Assembly (NCBI GenBank): GCA_001986395.2 | Contig: MQVO02000241.1 | Coordinates: 1 to 13,540 of the forward strand | Reading direction: 5' to 3' | Origin: Irpex lacteus | Lineage: Eukaryota; Basidiomycota; Agaricomycetes; Polyporales; Irpicaceae | Length of the DNA: 13,540 bases | Part shown: positions 1 through 8,803 of the stretch, piece by piece | How the letters are laid out: every line of letters starts with the position of its first letter | Numbering within the stretch: the first letter of the stretch is position 1 | Notes under the pieces: generated by a model | Told to the model about the DNA's origin: nothing | What the model saw: the letters and a program-made list of their open reading frames with translations, nothing else | The model's database searches: none | Made by a program: the position numbers and the translations under genes

Positions 1-1307
1 TACATCTCACTTTCATCTGGAGCCACGCAGTGTGGCTGAATATGAACTGTCGTGTGTGACTGCTTTCTATAAGGACCGCGGTAATAGCCCAAGTTCCTAT
101 TACCCCCCTGTTGTGCGTGCAAATTCGCCCTGCATACACCTCTGACTAATAGGGTACTCCAAATTGTCTTGGCTCAAACATTAAATATCGCCCAGTTTGC
201 GCGGTAAGTGAATGATGATAGCACCAATTGATTGAAATGTGTAGGTTTGAGTGGTTTCTGGCGTGGGGGATCAGAAAGTTACGATGTCTCTACTGATCTT
301 CAAGCTGCGTTACGTAGGGCATGCATCTCCGCCCATCGCTTCCCGTTACCGCATAAGTCGTCACGGAAGAATCTGTCTTTGCCTGAAGATTTACCGGGTG
401 AGGTCTTCTTTCTGGATCTCGTACATTCCAACATTGAGCTTACTCCTTGTTGTATTCAAGGTTGCCGAGAGCACCGGGGCACAGCTGTTGCCAGTGAGAA
501 AGGTGTCGGACGCTGACCGGATCACAGAAAGCTAACGCGAAATCAAGGAAATGCTTACAGGGGATTTCAACACGTACGTATACAAGATACGATAGTTTTT
601 TATCCCCGACCGGTACCTATTCGAATTCACCAGAAGTCTCTGTTAGCGACAAATTGTGCCATGCCGAAAGCCAACTTAGAGTCGGGCTCTGTAGGTAGAC
701 TCGGATATGCCCTGGTTCGTACATCGTGGCAGTGGCATGGAAGCGCATTTCTACTGCGCATAAATACCATATCAACTGAGGTGCTTAGATATAGCTTGCT
801 ATGGCATGTATTCGTGGCGTACATTCCCAGCAGTGAAAAATCAACGAATGGGCGGATACTAACGACGGGAGTTCCGTATTCCGGGCGATGATGAGACAGT
901 GAGGCGGCAAACAGTGTTTTCTGATATGCGCATTATCTGATAATTATTGGCCGTACGCACCAAGTGAACTCGTTCACCAATATGTCGAATAGGCTCAAGG
1001 TCGGAGCTGCCATAATGAGCTCCAATCCTGGTACGACGTGCAGCGAGCCCGACGTCCAGAGTGTTTACACGCTTACTTGGCACCTTATCCTGCGGCGTTG
1101 ACATTGCAGCCTGGCCTTTTGAGCGAGCTTGAAATCCCGAATGCCGTACCGTGGTTAAAAGGGTCGACTCTGCCCCGAGGACCTGGAATTCATTATCTTC
1201 CAAGTGTGCTCAATATGCATACCATTTTTGACGTTAGATTTGAAAATATACAAAACTGTGAACCTGATATCTGCCGTGACTGCTAACCTGGAGCCAGCTA
1301 TCGCCGC
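1..1307. other. No recognisable gene (left-end intergenic)
   Basis: I see no gene I can support here. Open frames of 60-115 codons exist on both strands (for example about 232-535 on + and 859-1203 on -). They overlap each other in different frames, lack recognisable motifs, and cannot be extended by splicing into a protein-like product. One minus-strand stretch near 450-540 reads somewhat like protein but ends at once. No tRNA, tandem array or transposon terminus was recognised. The segment probably contains the 3' flank of the minus-strand dehydrogenase plus intergenic DNA; a fast-evolving or degraded gene cannot be excluded. Confidence 0.5.
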
Positions 1308-2597
1308 TCAGATGCCTGCGCCACCGGTAACCTCGAGTGTGTGACCAGAGACAAAGGACGCAAGTGGCGACGCCAAGCTAGGCACAAAGGTGTGTCAGTC
1401 TTCCATGTTCAATGGTTAGTTCAGAATAGGAAGATAGCTTACAAGAGGACGGCAGCAGCGGCCTCATCTGGCGTTGCACCACGACCAAGAGGGATGGCCC
1501 CTGTAGGACCGCTGCTAGCACCAGCCTTTCCTCCAGGGATACCGAGGGCAACCTTCTTTCCGTCGATCTCGATGCTGGCTCCAGCCTCTTTCGCCGCGGT
1601 TAATCTAGAAGGAAGACAAGGCAAGTTCAATAAAGCTCAACACAAGTGCAGAAGGAGAAAATACCTTGTCAAAACATAACCGAAAGCGACGGTGTTGGCG
1701 CGGACACCAAAGGCACCCCACTCCTTGCAGATCGTCTTAGTGAGGCCTATCACAGCTGACTTGGCGGCAGCATAGTTTGCCTGACCGACGTTACCGTGCA
1801 GGCCAGTTGTCGAAGAAACGTTGATGATCGAGCGGTTCTCCTTGTTCTCTCCCTTTACGTTCAAACATTTGAAAGTAAGCGCACATCGTTCAAGTTCACG
1901 GAGCAAGTGTGGAATTCCGTACCTTCAAACGGAAGTAGGGTGCTGCTGCTCGGATAAGTCTGAACGGTGCTCGGACATGGATCTTCTGGATGATGTCCCA
2001 GGCGTCGTCAGGAGTTGTGTGCAGCATGCGGTCGTAAGTGAAGCCGGCATTGTTGACGATGTGGTTTATCTTGCCGTACTTCCTACACATTTCGTCATGG
2101 TAAGCCAAAGTCGTGTGTAGTATGCCACTTTTGAGCTTACTTGATAGTAGCCTCAATTACTTTCTGAGGGAAATCATCTGCGCCGACATCCCCAGACTGC
2201 AATAGCATCACCGCCAGCCAGCTTAATCTCATCAACAACAGACTGAGCTTTGGCTGCGTCCAGACTGTGATTATGGCATGTTGAGTGAAATGTCAAGAAG
2301 AAGGCGACAAATTGTAGCTACGTACTCGGAGACCACAACCTTGGCACCCTCCTTAGCGAAAAGGAGAGCAGCACTTCGGCCAATGCCCTATGGGTCGGTT
2401 CAATCTCCTTTACGGGGCGTGAAGTTTAGATGATAAACTAACCTGTCCAGCACCTGTTTGGTCATATTAACATCTGAACTGTCTCGTATATTGATATACT
2501 GGGACTCACCTGTAATGATAGCCACCTCCCCGTTTAACAAACCACGACCCCAGTTATTCGAAAGGTGTCCAGAGACTTGCGAGAGACGGTCAGCCAT
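1308..2597 (-). CDS. Short-chain dehydrogenase/reductase (FabG / MFE-2 dehydrogenase type), one frameshift
   Basis: NAD(P)-dependent oxidoreductase of the classical SDR family, closest in feel to fungal 3-oxoacyl reductases and to the (3R)-hydroxyacyl-CoA dehydrogenase domain of the peroxisomal multifunctional enzyme. Eight exons join by GT-AG introns: 2510-2597, 2443-2453, 2326-2387, 2141-2264, 1923-2082, 1665-1852, 1443-1604, 1308-1377, giving about 287 residues. Visible motifs: cofactor glycine motif TGAGQGIG (about residues 29-36), NNAG (105-108), INVSS with the catalytic Ser near 162, YAAAK with Tyr175 and Lys179, and the C-terminal tail SGHTLEVTGGAGI. The start is MADRLSQVSGHL. There is no C-terminal SKL-type peroxisomal signal, so location is open. 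Exon 4 is 124 nt where the frame needs 123 or 126, so the literal sequence hits a stop after AGGDAIAV. Substrate is inferred from family only. Confidence 0.88.
2185..2198 (-). other. Frame disruption in dehydrogenase exon 4
   Basis: The frame reading ...AGGDAIAV upstream and GDVGADDFPQKVIEAT downstream differ by one base. The switch falls at or next to the CCCC run at 2190-2193 (GGGG on the coding strand). No GT...AG pair explains it. A one-base insertion or a two-base loss fits. Confidence 0.8.
2443..2453 (-). other. 11-nt micro-exon (exon 2 of the dehydrogenase)
   Basis: On the minus strand gtgctggacag lies between a CAG acceptor (intron 2454-2509) and a GTTAGT donor (intron 2388-2442). 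With one base from exon 1 it encodes G-A-G-Q, the centre of the TGAGQGIG cofactor-binding loop, and restores the frame to GIGRSAALLF in exon 3. Skipping it would destroy both frame and loop. Confidence 0.85.
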
Positions 2598-3055
2598 AGC
2601 TACTACGATTTCTGTCTAGAAGTTGATGAATGGGCGGAGCAGAAGGTGGTTTGGTCAGAGAGCAAGCTGGCCAGCTTTATGTACGTGTCGAGAATGCGGG
2701 GTCGACAGTCTCATGCATGCTGCTACCGGTGTGCGAATGGACCGAGAGCCGAAGTCGCACCAATTAGGCTGGTATGACGAGGGGCCGCCGTGCATATGTT
2801 TTCGAGTATTGGTCACGGTCATGGTCACTGTACCAATTAGAATACACATGTTAGAGCAAGAGGAATTGAACAGGAACAAGAACAGGGCCGAGCGAGATAA
2901 AAGTAGGAAGACGTATTTAGACGCTCATGGTCAACTTCAGTCTCGAGAAGAGTGTGAGTAGACAGGTACATGGGTACATGTGGTAAAGGAGGCGGTAGAT
3001 GATGTAGACGAGCTGATACTAGGGAAAACAATTGGCACAAGTAAAGCGGTACGAG
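2598..3055. other. Intergenic: dehydrogenase 5' flank and GPALPP-gene 3' flank
   Basis: Both neighbours are on the minus strand, so this stretch should hold the promoter and leader of the dehydrogenase (near 2600-2800) and the 3' end of the GPALPP gene (near 2950-3055). Open frames here overlap in several frames and show no conserved motif. The only structure noticed is a short GGTCAY hexamer run at 2811-2828. Confidence 0.5.
2811..2828 (+). repeat. Three tandem GGTCAY hexamers
   Basis: GGTCAC GGTCAT GGTCAC are contiguous, about 215 nt upstream of the dehydrogenase start codon. This could be a cluster of protein-binding half sites or a chance short repeat. Confidence 0.4.
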
Positions 3056-4197
3056 TTACAAGAATCCCACTCCTGCCTGTACCGAACCTCTCCCCAAGTC
3101 CTTTCGCATCCTTGATGAGCTGTTCTCTTGACTTGTCATCCATAAGCCTCCCAGACAGAGCCATATCTCGGCCATGATCCCATATCTTGAGCGGGCCCTC
3201 GTCCTCACCGTCTTTGTGCTTCCCCGATTCTTTGGCACTCTTAGCAATGTGTTGGTCTACGAGCGTGCCACCCTCGGTTCTTCCTCTGCAATAAAAGCAT
3301 GGTTCAGACTCGAAAGGTTCATGTTGCAAAACAAATAACGTACCGTGTACTCCTCTACACCCTTCCTAACTTCTGCATCGTATCTCTTACGCTTCCGAGC
3401 ATCTACCTCGTCCTCTGCATCAGGATCGGCGTTGACTGCTCTTCTTCGCTTGCCAGACACTTCATCCGCCAGACGTTGTTGTCGCTCGGCCGGGGTTTCG
3501 GTCCAAAGAGACATGTCCTGGTTCCTAGACGGTGCGCTCGTCTTTTGGAATTGCCTGCCCTTGGTCAGCTTGGTGGGGTCGATAGCTGTACATTATATTA
3601 GATAAGGCGAGGTCAGTGTAATGGAAAGTACGTACATCCCAGTAAGTCAGATGACGATGGAGGCTTGAGCATCCACTCATCGCGCTGAAGTGCTTTCGGC
3701 TTGGCCGCTTCCTACACGAATCGCACAAACTTGTCTATTTCGAAACAAGTCCACGAATATGCAAGAGCAAAGCTCACCTCGACCTGCTTTCTCCCGTCTT
3801 TCTTCCTTTTCCAAGAACTCTGTCACGCCGTCCTTCTCCTCCGGGACGTACCATGATGGCAGAGGCTGAGGTCCGACGTCTTCGTCATCTTCATCGTTAT
3901 AATAACTTCCGCGACTACCTATGACGGGAGGAAACGAAGGTCCGAGGACCTTTTTCGGTGGGTGATGGGCGGAGGTGGACTGCTCACGACCAAGATCAGG
4001 AGGCAGAGCGGGCATGTAGTCATCCTCGTCGTCGTCGTCTTCTTCCACTGGTGCTGGCGCAGGCTTCTTGGCAAGCAAATCTGGTGGTATGGCGGGGCCT
4101 ATCGAGGAAGGCTGGGATGGTCCCGCCTCTGGTCCCTCTTCATCTCAGCAGGCGCTGTGTTTCCGAGAAGATGTGCAGGAATATCTGGTCCTATCAT
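3056..4197 (-). CDS. GPALPP-motif / DUF3752 protein, several frameshifts
   Basis: Homologue of the eukaryotic GPALPP motif-containing protein (DUF3752), a charged, largely disordered protein of poorly known function. Exons: 3778-4197, 3636-3711, 3344-3585, 3056-3285; introns of 66, 50 and 58 nt; about 321 residues after allowing for indels. The start ATGATAGGACCAGAT gives MIGPDIP. Further GPxxPP-like units follow: IGPAIPPDL, YMPALPPDL and LGPSFPP, the second preceded by an acidic EEDDDDEDD run. The DUF3752 half shows EKDGVTEFLEKEERR, LQRDEWMLKPPSSSDLL, LTKGRQF and MSLWTETPAERQQR, then a basic KRKR stretch, IWDHGRDMALSGRLMDD and AKGLGERFGTGRSG. Four frame breaks are needed, near 4142-4146, 3781-3786, 3271-3273 and 3064-3068. 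Motif content makes the family assignment firm; whether the locus is functional depends on those indels. Confidence 0.88.
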
Positions 4198-4336
4198 CGT
4201 CTGTAGTCGTTGAATGAGCGTAGAAAGCAAGCACTTGTACTACTGGCAGGCACAGAGACGCCATCCAAACGAGAGATCGAATCGGGCGATCACGTCCTCC
4301 CTAATAAGCGTCTAATGTTAAAATGCATGAAATAAT

Positions 4337-4352
4337 GCAGAATAAATTCTGC
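4337..4352. repeat. 16-bp palindrome in the divergent promoter
   Basis: GCAGAAT-AA-ATTCTGC: two 7-bp arms that are exact reverse complements around a 2-nt centre. Its size suits a dimeric regulator site. Function is inferred from position only. Confidence 0.45.
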
Positions 4353-4375
4353 CTTTTTCCGTGCGCTCCGATTCT

Positions 4376-4473
4376 TGCAATGACCCGCCATCTCGCAAGG
4401 AACATGGCAAGGATCCGTTGGCCACAGGTGCCCTCATGTGCTCATTCTACGGCCTAAATCGCAGGTCATTGCA
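4376..4473. repeat. Separated 10-bp inverted repeat (TGCAATGACC / GGTCATTGCA)
   Basis: TGCAATGACC at 4376-4385 and its exact reverse complement at 4464-4473 flank one copy of AGGATCCG; a second copy lies just downstream at 4495-4502. An exact 10-bp match at this spacing suggests paired binding sites, though chance cannot be ruled out. Confidence 0.4.
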
Positions 4474-4580
4474 GTTATGATGCAAGGGATGGACAGGATC
4501 CGGACTTATCGCCTCCTCATCTCACGAAAATTCGAGATCGGCCAAAAATTTAGGCGTCTGTTTTCCAGTCAATAAAGACA

Positions 4581-4586
4581 TGACTC
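4581..4586 (+). promoter_or_regulatory. TGACTC general-amino-acid-control-like site
   Basis: TGACTC lies 115 bp upstream of the aminotransferase ATG. It is the core of the Gcn4/CPC1 (bZIP) element found upstream of fungal amino acid biosynthesis genes. The pairing with a branched-chain amino acid gene supports the call, but a 6-mer alone is weak evidence. Confidence 0.45.
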
Positions 4587-4700
4587 CAAAGCTTTCCTAT
4601 CCACTTACAGTCTCCTCCCACTCGCTCAACCAGGTTACATTCTCCTCGTTGCGCAGCTATCAATCACCACACTTGCTCTTACATACCCAGCGCAATAGCC

Positions 4701-6173
4701 ATGGCTAACGGTAGCGGAGCTCCTCAAGCAAACGGACATGCCGTAGGTCCTGCACCCCTCGATGTACGTTATCGCTGCCCGCCTTGTAGATACCTCATTA
4801 AATCATGTCGAACTGTGTAAACAGGCCTCGAAAGCGACTGTGACTCTAGCGACTTCACTGAAACCAGTCCCACCAGCTGAAGAGCTTGTATTTGGCAAGG
4901 TGAGCCTAACGGGCTGAGCAGCGGAATAATATCACTACCTGCTCACCCGCATTGTATTTCTAGACCACCACAGACCATATGGCCATATTCCATTACAACC
5001 CCGTCACTGGCTGGTCAGCACCAGAAATCAAGCCCTATGGTCCTCTCACGCTCGACCCACTCTCATCATGCTTGCAATACTCTACGAGTCTGTTTGAGGG
5101 CATGAAGGTACGTTAAACCTCCTTCCAGCAGAGTGCTAAGGCTCATAACGTTTGTGCAGGCTTATTTGGGCCCCGATGGCAAAATCCGTCTTTTCCGTCC
5201 CGACCTGAACATGGCTCGTATGGACCGTTCACGAGAACGGATCGCCCTTCCACCCGTGGATTTCGATGAAGTTTTGAAGATTAAAAACGACTTGTCAAGC
5301 TTGAGGAGCGCTGGATACCGCGTATACAAGGTCACAGCTTGTATATTCGACCTACTCTCATCGGCACAAGAGAATGTACGTGTATTTCCTTTGATACCTA
5401 TTTTTTCTCTGTCGACTGATGTCACCATCAATAGCCCTTGGTGTAGGAGCATCTGATTCTGCCACGCTGTATATCATCTGCAGCCCTACTGGACCGTACT
5501 TCCGCGTTGCTCGTCCGCTATCACTCAAGGCCGTAGGCGATGTCGTTCGCTCATGGCCAGGAGGTACCGGTGGTTTCAAGCTCTCTTTGAACTACGCGTC
5601 AACCTTTGAGCCTCAGAGGGTTGCAAACAAGGAGGGTTATGATCAGATTCTGTGGTTGATCGGTGACAAGATCACGGAGGCTGGTGCGATGAACTTCTTT
5701 GCAGTCTTCATGCGTGATGATGGAGGTAAGAAATCACGTTTTCTAAAATTCTGGCGTAGTTGAGCTCACTCGTTTCGTTAGATTGGGATATTGTCACGCC
5801 GTCCGTTGATGGGACTATCCTCCCTGGTGTCACCCGCCGCTCCTGCATCGAGCTCACAGGTGCCCACGGGTCCGACGTCTCGCTATATATGGTCTTCCCT
5901 CGACGTTGAAGCTCCACCCTCATGAACGTGAAATCACGTACGGCGAGCTCGAAGAGGCTTACGCTGCGGGCAAGTTGCTCGAAGTATTTGTTGTGGGTAC
6001 CGCCGTGGTCGTTGCTTCTGTGGAGAGAATAGGCACAGAGGGCAAGAAGGACATGGTGTTGCAGCGATATGAGGGCTCTCTTTGGACCTGTGGCTCGTGG
6101 CTTGTACGAGAAGATAACCGGTATCCAGGAAGGCCGGGAGCAATACCGCGACTGGTCCGTTGTTTGTGAGTAG
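4701..6173 (+). CDS. BCAT: Branched-chain amino acid aminotransferase, frameshifts in exons 4 and 6
   Basis: PLP-dependent class IV aminotransferase that interconverts leucine, isoleucine and valine with their 2-oxo acids using 2-oxoglutarate/glutamate. Exons: 4701-4763, 4825-4899, 4964-5107, 5160-5375, 5435-5725, 5782-6173; about 392 residues, normal for the eukaryotic family. The start sits in GCCATGGCT. Motifs: FEGMKAYLGPDGKIRLFRPD, NMARMDRS, HSLYIRPTLIGTRE, WPGGTGGFKLSLNYA with the PLP-binding Lys near residue 215, GYDQILWLIGDKITEAGAMN, VTPSVDGTILPGVTR, LLEVFVVGTAVVVASV and the end RDWSVVCE. The N-terminus (MANGSGAPQANGHAVG) is not a mitochondrial presequence, so a cytosolic isoenzyme is likelier. 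Frame breaks: the A5 run at 5283-5287, a TA repeat at 5884-5890 (+2), and a T run near 6080-6083 (+1). The last two cancel, leaving about 65 residues out of frame in the literal translation. Divergent from the GPALPP gene and followed in the same direction by PSD1. Confidence 0.93.
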
Positions 6174-6588
6174 ACTGAGGTGCCCCTTCGGAAAACGAAA
6201 AGTATAGACGGGTGCTCCCATGTATATTACCCATTCTAATGTACAAAACCATGTCGGACTCTTGAGTTGTTGTGATACGGACATAACCACCAGCAATCGC
6301 CGTCTTAGCATCTCACCACTTCCCCAGATAACGAGCAATCTCCACGTGATAAATATTTATAGCGCTAGTGGGCGCGCTGTGGTGTCTTGTCCCTCGAGCT
6401 CCCCCGCCCGCCGTTTGCCACGACGACACGCACGACACAACCGTTGTTTAATATCTCCTCCACGCTGTAGGGCAGGCCTCATCTCGTTATTTTTCTCCTT
6501 CAACATAACTATCTCCTTCGCATCTTGTCCATCGACAACTCAGAACCCACACCCAAACACGTCCGTATTCAGCTGTCTGGTGACGCTC
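6174..6588 (+). other. Intergenic and PSD1 promoter/leader
   Basis: This holds the aminotransferase 3' flank and then the promoter of the decarboxylase. An E-box and TATA-like element lie at 6343-6360, followed by a C/T- and CA-rich stretch (about 6380-6580) typical of a fungal 5' leader. An open frame runs through it from 6220, but its composition is that of untranslated leader and it has no recognisable motif. Confidence 0.55.
6343..6360 (+). promoter_or_regulatory. E-box CACGTG abutting a palindromic ATAAATATTTAT
   Basis: CACGTG (6343-6348) is followed directly by ATAAATATTTAT (6349-6360), an exact 12-bp palindrome that could serve as a TATA element. In yeast, phospholipid genes including PSD1 respond to bHLH factors through E-box-like inositol elements, so an E-box here is suggestive. 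The link to this fungus is inference. Confidence 0.45.
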
Positions 6589-6603
6589 ATGCATAAATGT
6601 TAG
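6589..6603 (+). other. Four-codon upstream ORF overlapping an upstream in-frame ATG of PSD1
   Basis: ATG CAT AAA TGT TAG begins at 6589 and ends at 6603. It overlaps, in another frame, the ATG at 6597 that is in frame with the decarboxylase. If the mRNA starts upstream, scanning ribosomes would meet this uORF first, favouring reinitiation at the ATG at 6684. Confidence 0.4.
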
Positions 6604-6683
6604 GACTCAAGGCAAAAATTTATAACGGCCGCCACCGACTTGGACTGACGAGCACGAACGCAAGTTACTACTCTGGGAGGATA

Positions 6684-8519
6684 ATGAACAGGTGTATACG
6701 TGGCATACACCGCGGCAGTGCGCTCCTGCACCGAGCCAACCATAGGCTCTACTCCACACGACCTGGAGGGAATGTCCCTCCGCCCGGGTCGTTCGGTGGA
6801 CCTGAGGTACCGCTACACCGTGAGTAGTCTCTGCAGAATATGGTTGTGTGTCGGAAGCGAATATACGCAGAATGCGTGGTACTGATGGGAGGTTTCTGCG
6901 CTTTAGAGAGGTTAATGAACGCATGGAAGCAGACACCGACAAAGTGGTACCCTCTCCCTGTTGCTGTTGGGGCTCTTGTCCTCATGGTCATTCAGTATCG
7001 TAAAAGAGCAGAACGCGAAGTACACGTGGATGAAAACGGTCGTGAGGTCGTGAAACTCAAGGGTCCTTGGACTGTAAGCCGGTCTTCCAAATGCATGCTT
7101 AACAGACCACTCATTGAGATGCGGGTGTTGGACAGGTGCATGTTATGGGTGCTCTTCCGCTTCGGAATCTATCTCGTCTATGGGGCTACATGAACTCGCT
7201 GGAGCTGCCAATATGGATACGGCCAACAGGTTCAAAGTCTATTTACGTTTTTGGTTGCAATCTGGATGAAGTGGAGAAAGATTTGAAGGAGTACACGAGC
7301 CTTGGCGACTTCTTCTACCGACGGCTGAAGGATGGCGTTCGACCTACGGCCGACACCATACTGGTACGTTTCTAGCTCACAAGAGGGATCATGGTCGTCA
7401 ACTCAGCACTGGTCCAAAACAGGTCAGCCCAGCAGACGGACGGATACTACACTTCGGAACCATCAAAGGCGGACGCGTAGAACAGATCAAAGGCAGCACA
7501 TATTCACTGGACGCACTTCTCGGTGTTGAATCGCCAACCACAAGACGAGAACAGGTCGAGTTCGCAGCACGAGAATTGGCGGAAGTGAATGACCGGCAAT
7601 TCGCTGACATTAACGGTATCGAGTACAGTCTCCAGGAGCTACTTGGCACACACGCTCAGAACTCTCCTTCTCCATCTGGAACCAGCACGCCTACTGCAAG
7701 CCAACAACCGCCTTCGACCGATTCTGGCGCGACGAAGTTTGGAGAGCGGACGGATGCCTCAGTATCGCAGGAGGGCACTGTATCTGAAGTGGTAGCGCAC
7801 GACGCATCTGTGGCAGCTCAAATGGGCGTACGACCAACTCTGGAGCGAAGACGAAGTTCATCCGCGGCTTTAGTGAAACCTGGGAACACGCTCTACTTCA
7901 CGGTTATCTACCTTGCGCCTGGCGATTATCACCGTTTCCACAGTCCGACAGCCTGGGTCGTCGAAAAGCGGAGGCATTTCATCGGTAGGCCCTCATATAT
8001 CTAGAAAGAAGACGTGCAGGACTGACGTCCAGGTAGGTGACCTCTTCTCGGTATCTCCTTGGATGGCGAAGCGACTGGAAAACCTATTCGTCTTGAATGA
8101 GCGCGTGGCTTTACTCGGTCGCTGGAAGTACGGCTTCTTCAGTATGGTACCCGTAGGTGCCACCAATGTCGGAAGCATCAAATCAACTTTGACAAAGTGA
8201 GGAGATCGTAATGATATACATTTCCACTTCAAGGCTAATTTATGTGACATAGGATCTGCGTACGAACTATGGTCCACGACGCGGTCACCCCCTCGGTACA
8301 TACACTGAGGCTGTCTACTCTGGCGCATCCACTGTTCTAGACGGTCAGCCGTTGCTGAAGGCGCAGGAAATGGGTGGCTTCTGTTTGGGAAGCACCATTG
8401 TGCTCGTTTTCGAAGCGCCACAGGACTTCCAGTTTACGATCACCAACGGACAGAAGGTCAAGGTCGGTCAGGCACTGGGAGACGTTCCTTCTGCTCTCCA
8501 GACCAAGAAGGAGCAGTAA
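6684..8519 (+). CDS. PSD1: Phosphatidylserine decarboxylase, mitochondrial (PSD1 type)
   Basis: Converts phosphatidylserine to phosphatidylethanolamine at the inner mitochondrial membrane; the proenzyme cleaves itself to form a pyruvoyl cofactor. Exons: 6684-6819, 6907-7073, 7136-7363, 7423-7984, 8037-8196, 8253-8519; about 506 residues. I chose the ATG at 6684 because it opens an Arg-rich presequence ([20 protein letters not shown]); an in-frame ATG at 6597 would add 29 residues. Next come a membrane segment ([17 protein letters not shown], about 60-76), [32 protein letters not shown] with Asp182, GDYHRFHSP with His350, VGATNVGSI and [14 protein letters not shown] with Ser465: the Asp-His-Ser set and LGST cleavage site are complete. 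A Ser/Thr/Pro-rich insert separates the ADG and HxxH parts. One base is missing in the A run at 8180-8182. Around 7230-7255 a conserved segment looks one residue short and may hide paired deletions. Intron 5 has two possible acceptors 4 nt apart. Confidence 0.95.
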
Positions 8520-8803
8520 GCACATCTTCTGGCGCGGCCGCCCTTATTTGATTTACACTACGTTCCCTCAACGGAACCATTCATTGGAGTATCTATATAT
8601 CAGACTCTTCAATTCGGACCTTGACACCGTATTATCTTACATTCAAGGTGCTTTTAAATACATTAGCTGGATCTATTACTGCAATATTCTTCCAACATTC
8701 TCGAGTTGCACTTATCCCCTCTATGGACTGATCTATTGTGCAGGCCCGCAGTTGCTCTATGCCTCGAGACGAACGTAGACTTATCTACGTACTCGGTAGT
8801 GAT
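8520..8803. other. Convergent intergenic region
   Basis: Lies between the 3' ends of PSD1 (+) and the membrane-protein gene (-). It is AT-rich with no conserved coding signal and should hold both polyadenylation regions. No unambiguous terminator motif was identified. Confidence 0.5.

Larger units (their letters stand above)
4198..4700. promoter_or_regulatory. Divergent promoter between GPALPP gene and aminotransferase
   Basis: The 503 bp between two divergent start codons holds no ORF of note. It contains a TGACTC element, a 16-bp palindrome, a 10-bp inverted repeat and two copies of AGGATCCG (4410-4417 and 4495-4502). A C/T-rich tract from about 4600 to 4680 directly precedes the aminotransferase start, as is common around fungal transcription starts. 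No clear TATA box was seen on the aminotransferase side. Confidence 0.7.

Noticed and set aside
232..535. Overlapping plus-strand open frames of 94 codons
   Set aside because: Two frames overlap almost fully, neither has a recognisable motif, and no splice extension makes a longer protein.
859..1203. 114-codon minus-strand open frame
   Set aside because: No domain, signal peptide or helix pattern; composition looks like chance and nothing joins to it by splicing.
1821..2120. Plus-strand open frame of 99 codons
   Set aside because: It is the antisense of dehydrogenase exons whose minus-strand reading carries clear SDR motifs.
5162..5579. Minus-strand open frames opposite the aminotransferase
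   Set aside because: Antisense of exons with strong aminotransferase motifs.
1308..6173. Calling the dehydrogenase, GPALPP and aminotransferase genes pseudogenes
   Set aside because: Indels are the only damage; intact splice sites and catalytic residues argue against long decay, so they are kept as genes with frame breaks.
6220..6603. 127-codon plus-strand open frame before PSD1
   Set aside because: C/T- and CA-rich leader composition, no motif, and it covers the likely promoter and 5' untranslated region.
7993..8421. 142-codon minus-strand open frame
   Set aside because: Antisense shadow of PSD1 exons 5 and 6, which hold the LGST site.
1308..8519. A metabolic gene cluster (dehydrogenase, aminotransferase, decarboxylase)
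   Set aside because: The enzymes belong to separate housekeeping pathways (acyl-chain oxidation or reduction, branched-chain amino acids, phospholipids), and no backbone synthase, transporter or pathway regulator is present.
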